Part shown: positions 18,235 to 26,599 of the stretch, piece after piece
Layout: each line of letters begins with the position of its first letter
Position numbering within the stretch: position 1 is the stretch's first letter
From: Muribaculaceae bacterium
GTDB lineage: Bacteria; Bacteroidota; Bacteroidia; Bacteroidales; Muribaculaceae
Assembly (NCBI GenBank): GCA_014867205.1
Contig: WGUO01000009.1
Location: 35,553-99,552, forward strand
Length of the DNA stretch: 64,000 nucleotides
Direction of reading: 5' to 3'
Notes under the pieces: generated by a model
What the model saw: the letters and a program-made list of their open reading frames with translations, nothing else
The model's database searches: none
Told to the model about the DNA's origin: nothing
Program-made: the position numbers and the translations under genes

Positions 18235-18618
18235 TCATTTCTTGATGGTGTCGGAGTTCTGGTTATATGCCTTGGCTACACATTTCCACTCGCCATTGAG
18301 TTTCAGAAGAAGAAGGAAGTCAGTAAAGTCAATGCGGCCTCCCCAGCCCTCTTCAAGCACACGGACCACAGCGACGGTTTCTTCCACGGCCAGAACGTCG
18401 ATTCGGGCCTTGAAGTTGTCGCCGCCGCCCACGGTATCCACATTATGGTAGAACTGCTCGATTGAGCCATGCTCCAGCACACCGTCAAGAATGCCGAACA
18501 GCACGGCGTCGTCGGTGAAAAGGGCCTTTGCATATTTGCTGTCGCCCTCGGCAACACTTCGCACGAAGTTCTCGGCGGCTTTCGCCACTGCCTCGTATTC
18601 CTTGATCTTATCTCTCAT
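18235..18618 (-). CDS. NTF2-like (SnoaL-type) protein
   Basis: The 127-residue protein has the NTF2-like cone fold pattern: a long N-terminal helix (IKEYEAVAKAAENFVRSVAEGD), LFTDDAVLFGIL, then strands FKARIDVLAVEETVAVVRVLEEGW and FTDFLLLLKLNGEWKCVAKAYN. Such proteins are small enzymes or binding proteins; no specific catalytic set can be named here. It is divergent from an HxlR regulator with a 12-bp operator-like palindrome between them, so it is the likely target gene. The stop lies 6 nt from the end of MITE copy A. Confidence 0.82.
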   Translation of the reverse strand: MRDKIKEYEAVAKAAENFVRSVAEGDSKYAKALFTDDAVLFGILDGVLEHGSIEQFYHNVDTVGGGDNFKARIDVLAVEETVAVVRVLEEGWGGRIDFTDFLLLLKLNGEWKCVAKAYNQNSDTIKK

Positions 18619-18649
18619 ATCTGAAATTATTGATTTGATTTTCTGACTG

Positions 18650-18751
18650 CAAAATTACAATGGTAATCATCAGAAATCAAGTACCGAAAAATTATTCCTG
18701 TATAGAACAATTTTTCGGTATTCTGATTTTCAGGAATATTCACTAACTTTG
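18650..18751. promoter_or_regulatory. Divergent promoters with 12-bp operator-like inverted repeat
   Basis: On the minus strand TAATTTTG (18657-18650) has a TTG 20 nt upstream (18680-18678). On the plus strand TAACTTTG is at 18744-18751, 15 nt before the HxlR start. Between them TACCGAAAAATT (18682-18693) and AATTTTTCGGTA (18709-18720) form a perfect inverted repeat with a 15-nt spacer, a likely HxlR dimer site. Confidence 0.7.
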
Positions 18752-18766
18752 CATCAAAAATATTTT

Positions 18767-19123
18767 ATGGCATACGAAAAAAAGATACCTGTTGACCTCG
18801 ATTGTCCGCTTCGCCTGACAATGAGCCTGATTGAATCAAAATGGAAATCGTGCATACTCGACGAGCTCCGCTCGGGCGAGTCGATGCGACCCAGTGAGAT
18901 TCACAGATGTCTGCCCGAAGCAGCTCCGCGTGTCCTTGACATACAGTTAAAAGAAATGGTTGAGGACGGACTTGTGGAGAAGACCATCTATCCTGAGCTT
19001 CCGCCTCGCTCCGAATATCGGATAACCCCATTGGGCATGTCGCTACTGCCAATCATTGACCAGATGCTGCAATGGGGAAAAGAACATTTCGACATCTTCG
19101 AGAAGAAGTATGGCAAATGCTGA
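18767..19123 (+). CDS. HxlR-family winged-helix regulator
   Basis: The 118-residue protein follows the HxlR pattern: DCPLRLTMSLIESKWKSCIL (N-terminal Cys at the redox-sensing position known from HypR/YodB relatives), then LRSGESMRPSEIHRCLPEAAPRVLDIQLKEMVEDGLVEK (wing and recognition helix) and SEYRITPLG. ATG 18767 is the start; the longer TTG frame would begin inside the -7 promoter box. It is divergent from the NTF2-like gene. HxlR proteins often sense electrophiles or redox stress through the conserved Cys, so this one may do the same. Confidence 0.9.
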   Translation: MAYEKKIPVDLDCPLRLTMSLIESKWKSCILDELRSGESMRPSEIHRCLPEAAPRVLDIQLKEMVEDGLVEKTIYPELPPRSEYRITPLGMSLLPIIDQMLQWGKEHFDIFEKKYGKC

Positions 19124-19247
19124 CGGATGCATCGGATATTTCTCACTGGCAGAATATTGGCATATGTAAACAGTCTTGCCTGCATGCACTTATCAAGTCC
19201 TTCTCAAAGTTTTTCATAATTTTACATTAGGATAACTTATAAAACTT

Positions 19248-19898
19248 ATGACAAAGATAAAGAATCTGATATTTGATTTTGACGGCACACTCGTTGATTC
19301 CGCACCGTTAATCATCAGGACGATGCATGCGACCATCAAAGAACTGAAATTGCCTGAAAAGAGTGAGGAAGAATGCCGGGCCACCATAGGTTTGCGTCTG
19401 GAGGATATTCCGGCTGCCCTTTGGCCTGAAATGCCGAATCTTTCGGAAAAATACGCAACGACTTATCGAAGAATCTTCGATCAACTTAAGCGTCCACTCA
19501 ATGTCGTGTGCTTCCCTGATGTGGTGGAGTCTCTGCATTCCTTTCACGCCGACGGATACCGTATGGCAATTGCGAGTAGCAGAAGCCATAAGTCTTTGGA
19601 GGAATATGTGAATCTTTTCGGACTGTCTGAATGTTTCTCCATGCTTATCGGAGGAAACGATGTCGAGCATGGCAAACCGGCACCCGATCCGGTGATTGCA
19701 ATCCTTGACGCTCAGAAATGGGATCCGGAAGAGACATTGACCATCGGAGACGCTCCCGTAGATATTCTCATGGGCAAAGCCGCCGAGACCCTCACCTGTG
19801 GTGTCACCTACGGCAATAGTTCTTACGAAGATTTGGACGCAGTGCATCCCGATTTTCTTATCACATCATTCAGACGACTAAGGATGATGCTTCCATAA
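19248..19898 (+). CDS. HAD-superfamily phosphatase (Gph/PpaX-like)
   Basis: The 216-residue protein has all HAD motifs: DFDGTLVDSA (motif I, nucleophile Asp near residue 10), IASSRS (motif II Ser), K in GKPAPDP (motif III) and GDAPVDILMGKAA (motif IV). The alpha-helical cap between motifs I and II makes it subclass I, similar to phosphoglycolate phosphatase or pyrophosphatase PpaX. The substrate cannot be read from the sequence. The gene ends 6 nt before MITE copy B and lies on the same strand as the HxlR gene, 124 nt downstream. Confidence 0.88.
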   Translation: MTKIKNLIFDFDGTLVDSAPLIIRTMHATIKELKLPEKSEEECRATIGLRLEDIPAALWPEMPNLSEKYATTYRRIFDQLKRPLNVVCFPDVVESLHSFHADGYRMAIASSRSHKSLEEYVNLFGLSECFSMLIGGNDVEHGKPAPDPVIAILDAQKWDPEETLTIGDAPVDILMGKAAETLTCGVTYGNSSYEDLDAVHPDFLITSFRRLRMMLP

Positions 19899-19903
19899 AG
19901 ATA

Positions 19904-20089
19904 TAAGTAGTTGCGAAAAATTAATGAACATATAAAACGCAGTTATTTTCGAATTGATTTTGTCGCGGAGAGAAGGAGAATATGCTAATATTCGACTGAA
20001 CGACAAGGCAAAAGCAATCGAAAAGAACAAGTTTTAGAGTTCAAGATTTCATATCCCCTTTATATCGCTTAATTTTTCGCAACTACTTA
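19904..20089 (+). mobile_element. MITE-like element, copy B (186 bp)
   Basis: Same length as copy A and inverted relative to it. The termini TAAGTAGTTGCGAAAAATTA and its reverse complement are perfect here. The internal frame stops at NKF in this copy, whereas copy A reads on (NKFYSSRF), so the frame is probably not a functional gene. Confidence 0.8.
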
Positions 20090-20377
20090 CTAAATAACAG
20101 GAAGAGCGAGAGTCTTCAGATAAACCTCTATTATTGCAACCAAATTGACTCTGTTTCAAATTCACAGAATCCGGGCGCCTCGTGCGACACCCCCACAAGC
20201 AGTTTCTCCGCGGCAAGTGAGTGGCTTATTAGGCATAAAAGTCGTAAGCATACGTTTGCGCACGTAACAATGTCATTATTGACACTCATAGTGCCATTTA
20301 CAGTGTCACATTGAGTAGTTACCGTGTCATTTTTTTGATATTGCAAAACTCGGTGATTGAGATTAGCGATATATCCT

Positions 20378-20887
20378 CTAGTTTTGTGGGATAGCACGGT
20401 ATTTCTGCTCAGGGCTTTTGGGAGATTCCTTGTCGTAAGGTTCCAAAAGGCCGTCAGCTATCATTCGCGGAATAATCTTGCCCTTAATGTGGGAAACACT
20501 TAATCCCGTTTTATCAGCCAGTTCTTTTGTTTCAGTCCAGTCTTGACATAACTCGACAATAACTTTACTTGAAACTTGATAGGGGACCTTTCTCTTATTG
20601 GAAATCAGTTCTCTAAGTTCTTTAAGTCCGATGCTTGTTCCATTACTTGTTCCATTACTTGCTCCATTACTTGTTCCATTACTTGCTCCATTACTTTCAG
20701 TATCGCTTTCGGCATCGCTGTCTCCATCATAAATGATGGGGAGAGTAAGTTCAACCTTATTCGGTTCTGATTTCTCGGATATTACAGGCGTTCCAAATTT
20801 GGCGTCGTCCCATCCTTGCACAATTGTGTCGGCCCCGCTGCCCGGGCCAAACTTCACTCTTGGTTGAGGTGGTTGGGTGTTTTGCGG
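20378..20887 (-). pseudogene. 3' remnant of an AlbA-type ATP-binding (RecG-like) gene
   Basis: The 159-codon frame begins VKFGPGSGADTIVQGWDDAKFGTPVISE, which matches the C-terminal end of AlbA_2/divergent-AAA ATP-binding proteins. Upstream the frame runs into a stop (TGA at 20890-20888) with no start or ATPase domain, so the gene is a truncated relic. A Ser/Asn/Gly tract encoded by 12-bp tandem repeats follows, then a winged-helix-like end (WTETKELADKTGLSVSHIKGKI). Just downstream on the same strand another frame reads YIANLNHRVLQYQ, like the end of the Fic protein at 4.8 kb. Confidence 0.6.
20636..20696 (-). repeat. 12-bp tandem coding repeats (about five units)
   Basis: Units alternate between CCATTACTTGTT and CCATTACTTGCT on the plus strand and encode NGTS/NGAS tetrapeptides on the minus strand. 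The tract is prone to slippage in steps of four codons. Confidence 0.7.
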
Positions 20888-20890
20888 TCA

Positions 20891-21089
20891 GTCTTGATGG
20901 CTTTGCCCCCGCGCACAGGACGTTGCCCGACATGCGCTTAAAGCCGACTCGCGAATGCTTTGCATTTCATCGGTCGGTGTTCTTGATTCTGATTAATCTT
21001 ACATGTACGGGATGACTCGAACTGAGAAATGTCAGTATTTTGTGGTTGCTTTGCTTAACGCTTAAAAACTTCATGCAGCCAGAGGTATT
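20891..21089. other. Short gap between the AlbA relic and the helicase gene
   Basis: About 200 nt with no credible gene, repeat or promoter that I can support. Confidence 0.5.
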
Positions 21090-23840
21090 TCAGCCTTGGT
21101 CATTTGGAACATCTTTCAACTTAGTATAGAGGAGCCGGCATGCCTCGTCATCCTTGTTGCGTTCGAGACAGTCTTTGCTGCCAACAACAATGAAGTGGTC
21201 TTTTGCCCTCGACACTGCCACATTCATCAGCTCGTGATTGCTTTTGATAAAAACAGGATTATCTGTCTTACAATATACCATGGAGAAAACAACTATTGGA
21301 CTTTCTGCACCTTGAAAAGTATGTACAGTTCCAGCAGGAAATTTTCGCAGATAGTCATCCTGATGGATCAATGTGCTTTGTGCCTTGAAAGGTGTAATGA
21401 TGCATATCAGGTCGTTTATCTTTGGGGAATTCTTCGGAGTGCTATAGGCTTCCACAATCTTTGTCTCATTGGCCTTTATCCATTTCTTGATAGCCTCAAT
21501 CTCACCCAAGTTAAATCGACTTCCATCTTTGGACTTACTTGGAGACTCGTTTACATACATGCCCATCGGTGGCAGACTATTAAGTTTACGATTGAGTCTT
21601 GACGGCCCTCGTCTTGGTATAAGTTCTCCGTCATAGATCAGTTGATTGGAATAATCGATTATCTCATCCACACATCTTCTGTGTTCATTAAGGAACAGCC
21701 CGTCTTTCATAACACCCTGGTTCGAAATTCTTGCAAATCGGCACCTCTTTTCGGCAATCTCCATAATACTTGATTTGCAACAGGAGAGAAGAGCCTGTTG
21801 TGAAGTAGTGAAATCCTTCTTGACATTGAGTTTCCAATAATTCTCATCAGAAATGGCAGGAATCGTGTGCACGGGTGGAATCTGTTGTTCATCACCCACA
21901 ATGACAGCTTTCTTTGCCAAAGCAAAAGTTGGTAAACCGATTTCCGGACTAACCTGCCCGGCCTCATCTACAATCAACAGATCGACAAGCCCATAATTAT
22001 AATTCAGGCTGCCATCTTTATACTTGAACTCAAAAAGTTTAGGTGCCCTAAAGAAAGTAGACACGATACAGGGGCATACATATCTGATTTCATCAAACAG
22101 GAATTTGCCATAAACCTTTTTCAAGTAATTTGCCTCTTTACGTTGCGATTCGAGACGTCTGATCCATTGGCATTCGTTGTAATGTACCGCAAGCCAATAC
22201 AGTTCGTATCTCACAGACAAATCAAGAATGTGATCAACTTTCTCAACTGCGGCAGGCATATTTATCGAGAGGTTGTCATGGAATTCATCAATAATTCTCC
22301 GGATCTTTTCATTTTTCCCATATTTCCGTCCAATTGCTTCAATCTCCATTGTCAATAAAGCGGAGGAAGGGTTGCTGTCGTTCAGCAGACTGCTGATTTT
22401 ATCAATCTTGCTTTTACAGGACTCCATCATTATCGACAACACATTCATGATCGACTCAACATTATCATGGGCTCCTTCAAGGGCAATCTTTGCACGACGA
22501 TAGAAATCAGAACTATCTTTGAAGTAACGCATGCGTAATGCTCCATAGTTTCCACCTCCATTGATATCGGTTACAAAATAGTCCCTCTTCTTTTGAGGAT
22601 CTACCGAAAATGACGGGTAATATGCAGCCATAGGCACGAACCTTTCATGATCATCAGACTCATAACATATCCAGCGGCTGTATAAACTTATATTATCTTT
22701 TACATTATCCTCGGATGATGAAAATGCATCAATAATATTGGTGATGGCCTTGTTGTTGGCGGAAGTTGCAAGGATCAAGGGAGATGTGGCTGAGAATGGA
22801 TTCGATCTTCCCTCGAGTGTTGTCCTGACAACCATGTCCGCAACTATACTCTGTAGCATTGTGGTCTTGCCGGTACCGGGAGGACCGGACACCGCAAGCA
22901 CCTCGCCCTCTTTCAGTTCTGAAAAACAATGCACGGCATCTCGCTGGGCGTTTGCCAATGGATAACCATCCTTCATCTGACCGAGATGCCGGTTGATCCT
23001 CTTGCCAAGCGTTTGGCTCACTATTGTCTTTTTCCTGCAGCAGTCAAGGAACATTGTTTCGAGAAGGGGCAGCCTCACATGCGCATTCTCTGCGATATGG
23101 TTCAGCAGATTGACAATATGGCTTGTCGCAAAGACCGTATCATCTTTCATCACGATCGTTTTTCCGCATAAGTCCTCATCGTAAAGCGCATGCTCCGTTC
23201 CTTCCTCGTCAGCAAGAACGTCTGCGGTAAAGAATTCCTTACCGGTACGCCTCTTGAAATTATTCTCTATCAGAGATATGTATGAATGCCAATCCGAGAC
23301 ATTCTCTGACAGGGCTGGCGCCTTTCTCAATTCAATTCTTATGGAGGTCGCACTATTCTTACTAAATAACTTCTCAAATAATTTTGAAAAGAGACGCATC
23401 AAGGGATTTGGATGACAATTCTTTATAATTGGATCTGCCCACACCAGGCTTTCCCCCTGTACCGGGGTAATCTCCATAGTCCTGATGTTGCATTTGGCCT
23501 TTATATACAGTAGACTCACCTTCCGATATTCCCAGATCCTTTCTTTATTCACAGAAATGCCCCTACTATATTTGGGTACGATATCGCACACCAGCTTCGG
23601 AATCATCAAGACGTCCACTTCATCATTCTGTAAGTCTGGATTTGCCTTCACTTTCTCAGGCATCCACCGTTGAAGATAATTTTGTCTGTTGTCAGGATAG
23701 ATTTGCCCCGATTTTAACTCTTCGTTTGAAATACAGAAATAATTGCTTTCGTCATCAGGCAGTTCTATGAAATTCCGGAAGTTTAAGACATCTTTCAGAT
23801 ATAAACAGATTTCCTTGATTTCGAGTGCCATGGTTTTCAT
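21090..23840 (-). CDS. Superfamily 1 helicase (Upf1/Dna2-like AAA_11/AAA_12)
   Basis: The 916-residue protein carries all SF1B helicase motifs: GPPGTGKTTML (Walker A, about residue 318), LLIVDEAGQVSPE (Walker B, about 623), VGDEQQIPPV (III), LNEHRRCVDEII (IV), TVHTFQGAESPIVVFS (V, about 838) and MNVAVSRAKDHFIVVGS (VI). The N-terminal ~300 residues are specific to this group and are not recognised. Such proteins unwind RNA or DNA, and long versions like this are often found in defence islands. Here it precedes DUF6155 and a HipBST-like operon on the same strand. A defence role is only suggested by context. Confidence 0.88.
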   Translation of the reverse strand: MKTMALEIKEICLYLKDVLNFRNFIELPDDESNYFCISNEELKSGQIYPDNRQNYLQRWMPEKVKANPDLQNDEVDVLMIPKLVCDIVPKYSRGISVNKERIWEYRKVSLLYIKAKCNIRTMEITPVQGESLVWADPIIKNCHPNPLMRLFSKLFEKLFSKNSATSIRIELRKAPALSENVSDWHSYISLIENNFKRRTGKEFFTADVLADEEGTEHALYDEDLCGKTIVMKDDTVFATSHIVNLLNHIAENAHVRLPLLETMFLDCCRKKTIVSQTLGKRINRHLGQMKDGYPLANAQRDAVHCFSELKEGEVLAVSGPPGTGKTTMLQSIVADMVVRTTLEGRSNPFSATSPLILATSANNKAITNIIDAFSSSEDNVKDNISLYSRWICYESDDHERFVPMAAYYPSFSVDPQKKRDYFVTDINGGGNYGALRMRYFKDSSDFYRRAKIALEGAHDNVESIMNVLSIMMESCKSKIDKISSLLNDSNPSSALLTMEIEAIGRKYGKNEKIRRIIDEFHDNLSINMPAAVEKVDHILDLSVRYELYWLAVHYNECQWIRRLESQRKEANYLKKVYGKFLFDEIRYVCPCIVSTFFRAPKLFEFKYKDGSLNYNYGLVDLLIVDEAGQVSPEIGLPTFALAKKAVIVGDEQQIPPVHTIPAISDENYWKLNVKKDFTTSQQALLSCCKSSIMEIAEKRCRFARISNQGVMKDGLFLNEHRRCVDEIIDYSNQLIYDGELIPRRGPSRLNRKLNSLPPMGMYVNESPSKSKDGSRFNLGEIEAIKKWIKANETKIVEAYSTPKNSPKINDLICIITPFKAQSTLIHQDDYLRKFPAGTVHTFQGAESPIVVFSMVYCKTDNPVFIKSNHELMNVAVSRAKDHFIVVGSKDCLERNKDDEACRLLYTKLKDVPNDQG

Positions 23841-24415
23841 ATTGTCTCATAGAACTTTTGCGCTGCGCTCCCTTTTGGATCACCTATGACAGAGTCAAGA
23901 ATATGCAGCGGTAAACGATTTAAAATTCGATTACAAGAATCTGATAGTGTAACGAATTAATCGGACGCAAATTATTTGTGGTGCGTTTTTATTATGACTG
24001 TTCCTATTTATTTCTTTGTTAGATTCTGTCAGGTTTTCGAGCGGATTATTTCACGGGAATAGGGTAATGACGCTGGCATCTTTACGATCTACCCATGCAT
24101 GCAGTGCGTAGAACACGTTGCCGCTCAGCCGTATTACAAATCTCGGGTACAAAAGCCCGAAATCGCTCCGTCATACCCGCTATAATTCGCTTATTTAGAC
24201 CTTCTCAGGCCTGTGTTTTTGTACCCGCAAAGATAGCTGTTTTAACTAAGATGTGCTAACGGCCGATACGAGGTCATTATCGATTCGTTTGAAAAAGTGT
24301 AGCACACCCTCGGTTATTCGTTTGAAAAAATGTAATGGAGGCGTGGTTATTCGGTGGAAAAAGAGCAACTCTTGTTCTACCCAATTGAAGAATCCAGGCC
24401 TTAAAAAGAATTTAA
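23841..24415. other. Gap with an 11-bp inverted repeat and 33-nt-period repeats
   Basis: No supported gene. CGGGTACAAAA (24144-24154) and TTTTGTACCCG (24217-24227) form an inverted repeat with 62 nt between. Three units beginning ATTCG at 24283, 24316 and 24349 are spaced exactly 33 nt apart (see the separate entry). A 77-codon minus frame (24246-24479) runs through them but overlaps the DUF6155 gene. Confidence 0.45.
24283..24367. repeat. Three direct repeats with exact 33-nt period
   Basis: ATTCGTTTGAAAAAGTGTA (24283), ATTCGTTTGAAAAAATGTA (24316) and the weaker ATTCGGTGGAAAAAGAGCA (24349). On the minus strand they would encode an 11-residue repeat around HFFKRI. Confidence 0.65.
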
Positions 24416-24934
24416 TCAATCCTCTGCGTATTCGTAGTAGATGTCCCACAATGTATCCGGAAAGCCATATCCACAACATTCCACAGACTCAATCATCTTT
24501 TTCATGCGTGGCGAGTATTCTGACATTAGTCCATTAGCTGATATGAATTTGACCGCTTTGTTGAAATTGTTTTCAAGAGCGGTGTAAAACGGCTCATCGT
24601 AATCACCGTATTGCGCGGTAAGGCTACACCCTTGCTCAACATAATATAGCATCAGGTCCGCAATGGCATTAGGGTCAGGTATGAGTTTCTTGAATGAGGT
24701 TATCAGTTTATTGCATTCTCTGAAACTTGGATCTTTGGGCCAATCATTGCGACCAAAGAACTGGTTGCGTATTGCCTTCTTGTATTTTTCAAGCTCGGCA
24801 TCGCTATTAGGCTCCATATAGAACTCAAGCCATGCACTCGCTTCCTTGCTCGCATCGTACAGTTGAAGCATTATGTCAACAACCTGTTCTTTTGATAGAG
24901 CCGACATATATTTTTTTAATTTTGCTTTTGACAT
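24416..24934 (-). CDS. DUF6155-family protein
   Basis: The 172-residue protein opens MSKAKLKKYMSALSKEQVVDIMLQLYDAS, the characteristic start of DUF6155 proteins, followed by helical segments (EKYKKAIRNQFFG, CNKLITSFKKLIPDPNAIADLMLYYVEQG). It is probably an all-helical cytosolic protein. The function of the family is not known to me. It lies 22 nt downstream of the HipT-like gene on the same strand and may be part of the same transcript. Confidence 0.7.
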   Translation of the reverse strand: MSKAKLKKYMSALSKEQVVDIMLQLYDASKEASAWLEFYMEPNSDAELEKYKKAIRNQFFGRNDWPKDPSFRECNKLITSFKKLIPDPNAIADLMLYYVEQGCSLTAQYGDYDEPFYTALENNFNKAVKFISANGLMSEYSPRMKKMIESVECCGYGFPDTLWDIYYEYAED

Positions 24935-24956
24935 TTTGGTATGGGTTAAATTGATA

Positions 24957-25961
24957 TTATTCAGATACTCTGTTGAAACGGCTTATCCGTTCATTTACGA
25001 TGCGGACATAATTGCGTTTCAGTTTGTCGGTTAGAAAACTGCGATCAACCAGTTGCTTTGCGCCTTCGGGGATACTGGTGTATTTGTTTAGGATTCTGTC
25101 TATACGTTTTTTTACCAAGCCAATCCTATCGCCGAATCTATCAAAATCCAGACGGCAGGGATGGCCGGTTCTGTCGTATACGTCGCTCTTTTCTATATCA
25201 GATGACATTCCGCCGTCAAGACCGAAGTCATCGCCATTGACATGTAAGCTTGTATTGATTAGATCGTAAGCAGGAGCCAGACGGTAATCGTGTCCGGTCA
25301 GAATCAACGAGAAATTTTTAAGGTGATCATCGCCATTCGCATAAATGTAATTGAAAACCACAAGTTCAAAGAATCTCTCCATATCAACCATCCATGCGGC
25401 TACATTTGCCCTAATCGCTTTGGCTATATCCTCATAGCAACCGTTGTATTTGAACTGGAGTCCGGCGGTCTGTTCATTCCTGCCTATTATCGAGGCGAAA
25501 TCCTCAATCGGGAGTTTTGAACCGTCGGGGAGGATGTCGAAACGGCGGGTAATATATACCGACTGACCTTTGGGCGTAAAACAGAGACCATTCGCTGCGG
25601 TCTGTATGCCGTAAATCTGTGAGGCAATCTGCATCGTAAGATGTTCGTTTGCGGGAATCATTTTGCGGTCACGGAGAGTCTTGTCCCACGGTGCAGGTTT
25701 CAATATATGTGTCGAACGCTCATTGTCGCCTGCTATATTGATTGCATCTGCATTTATAATAGCCGGAAATTTTTCCTGGACGCCTGAAACCGATATGCGG
25801 TGCATGGCATCCGCAATCTCGCCGACATTTCGGAATTCGTCAATGTCAAATCCAAGTATCGGATTCACTTTTGTTTTACCAAATAGTAATTTGGCGTATT
25901 TCGGGCTATAAGTGTCAAATCCTTCCACAAGAGAAGAAGGGCAGTTCTTTATTTCAATCAT
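24957..25961 (-). CDS. HipT-like short HipA-family kinase
   Basis: The 334-residue kinase lacks the N-terminal HipA subdomain, which is encoded separately upstream. Motifs: SVSGVQEK (57-64, glycine-rich loop with two Ser in SxS arrangement like the autophosphorylated SIS of HipT), RRFD (139-142), NGDDHLKN (209-216, catalytic loop) and APAYDL (229-234, metal-binding Asp). In the known E. coli HipBST system the kinase is the toxin, and it phosphorylates tryptophanyl-tRNA synthetase. Here the target is unknown. The start overlaps the HipS-like gene by 8 nt. Confidence 0.88.
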   Translation of the reverse strand: MIEIKNCPSSLVEGFDTYSPKYAKLLFGKTKVNPILGFDIDEFRNVGEIADAMHRISVSGVQEKFPAIINADAINIAGDNERSTHILKPAPWDKTLRDRKMIPANEHLTMQIASQIYGIQTAANGLCFTPKGQSVYITRRFDILPDGSKLPIEDFASIIGRNEQTAGLQFKYNGCYEDIAKAIRANVAAWMVDMERFFELVVFNYIYANGDDHLKNFSLILTGHDYRLAPAYDLINTSLHVNGDDFGLDGGMSSDIEKSDVYDRTGHPCRLDFDRFGDRIGLVKKRIDRILNKYTSIPEGAKQLVDRSFLTDKLKRNYVRIVNERISRFNRVSE

Positions 25962-26283
25962 TGGTCATCCTCCTGACATTAACGGCTCCAATAAAATCTC
26001 GATTGGCCATCGCTTCAAGCAGTCCGAAAAAATCTTGTTCATCAATTTTCAACGAACGGCAAATCACGCGACGGTTTGCTCCCTCCGGAATCATATTAGA
26101 GAAGAAAGGAAACAAGTATTCAGAATAAAAAGCATCTGTTCTTTTGGGTAAGGTCGTAGAAATCGGAGGCATGGTAGAGTCAAGATAATCTTTACAATAT
26201 TGGAAAGAATATCCGATTCCAGGGTGCTTCTCCGTCAATATACCGGCTTTTATTTCATTGAAATATACTTCAAGCTGTTTCAT
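25954..26283 (-). CDS. HipS-like protein (stand-alone HipA N-terminal subdomain)
   Basis: The 109-residue protein resembles the N-subdomain of HipA: YFNEIKAGILTEKHPG...FQYCKDYL, then the conserved FFSNMIPEGANRRVICRSLKID (like LPEGxxR in HipA) and FGLLEAMANRDFIGAV. In HipBST systems this small protein, rather than HipB, acts as the main antitoxin. It overlaps hipB by 4 nt (ATGA) and the kinase gene by 8 nt, giving the order B-S-T seen in E. coli O127. The role is inferred from this order. Confidence 0.82.
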   Translation of the reverse strand: MKQLEVYFNEIKAGILTEKHPGIGYSFQYCKDYLDSTMPPISTTLPKRTDAFYSEYLFPFFSNMIPEGANRRVICRSLKIDEQDFFGLLEAMANRDFIGAVNVRRMTND

Positions 26284-26480
26284 ACGGTCTGCCTTATACG
26301 ATATTCAATCTCAATGCCAAGAACATCAAGAATTTTCTTCACGGTGCTAAGTGCAGGATTACCCTTGCCGCGCTCAATATCCTTGATTGTAGCAAGACCC
26401 ACTTGCGACATTTCAGCAAGATCCTGTTGGGTGAGGGAAAGCGTTTCCCTACGCTGTTTCATTATATCCATCAGTTCCAT
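26280..26480 (-). CDS. HipB-like XRE-family repressor
   Basis: The 66-residue protein is essentially one HTH_3 domain: MKQRRETLSLTQQDLAEMSQVGLATIKDIERGKGNPALSTVKKILDVLGIEIEY. I chose the ATG at 26480 (MELMDIMKQRRE); the longer frame to 26555 would begin upstream of the promoter boxes. It is the first gene of the B-S-T operon. Two palindromes with the same half-sites and 8-nt spacers lie upstream, fitting a HipB dimer operator. Confidence 0.85.
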   Translation of the reverse strand: MELMDIMKQRRETLSLTQQDLAEMSQVGLATIKDIERGKGNPALSTVKKILDVLGIEIEYRIRQTV

Positions 26481-26504
26481 AGTCTGACATAATAAACTTT
26501 TCCG

Positions 26505-26536
26505 CAAAAATAATGAGGATTTCTGAAATCTCCAAA
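26505..26536 (-). promoter_or_regulatory. Promoter of the hipBST-like operon
   Basis: On the minus strand TTTG (26536-26533), 20 nt, TATTTTTG (26512-26505): both Bacteroidetes boxes with ideal spacing, giving a leader of about 20 nt. Confidence 0.75.
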
Positions 26537-26538
26537 CT

Positions 26539-26560
26539 AAAGTATAATAAATCATACTTT
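26539..26560. promoter_or_regulatory. Candidate HipB operator O1
   Basis: AAAGTAT (26539-26545), 8 nt, ATACTTT (26554-26560), a perfect inverted repeat that abuts the -33 box of the hipBST promoter. The 8-nt gap equals that in the E. coli HipB site (TATCC-N8-GGATA). Confidence 0.7.
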
Positions 26561-26599
26561 CGACCGCTCTGTTATAGTTGGCTTTGAAATTGGCCGAAT

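Noticed and set aside
20636..20696. Possible CRISPR or binding-site array in the AlbA relic
   Set aside because: The 12-bp units are in-frame codon repeats encoding NGTS/NGAS.
24283..24367. Possible CRISPR-like array (33-nt period)
   Set aside because: Only three degenerate units with no spacer/repeat division and no cas genes nearby.
24246..24479. 77-codon minus-strand frame with HFFKRI repeats
   Set aside because: It overlaps the DUF6155 gene out of frame and its repeats are explained by the 33-nt DNA period; no start context.
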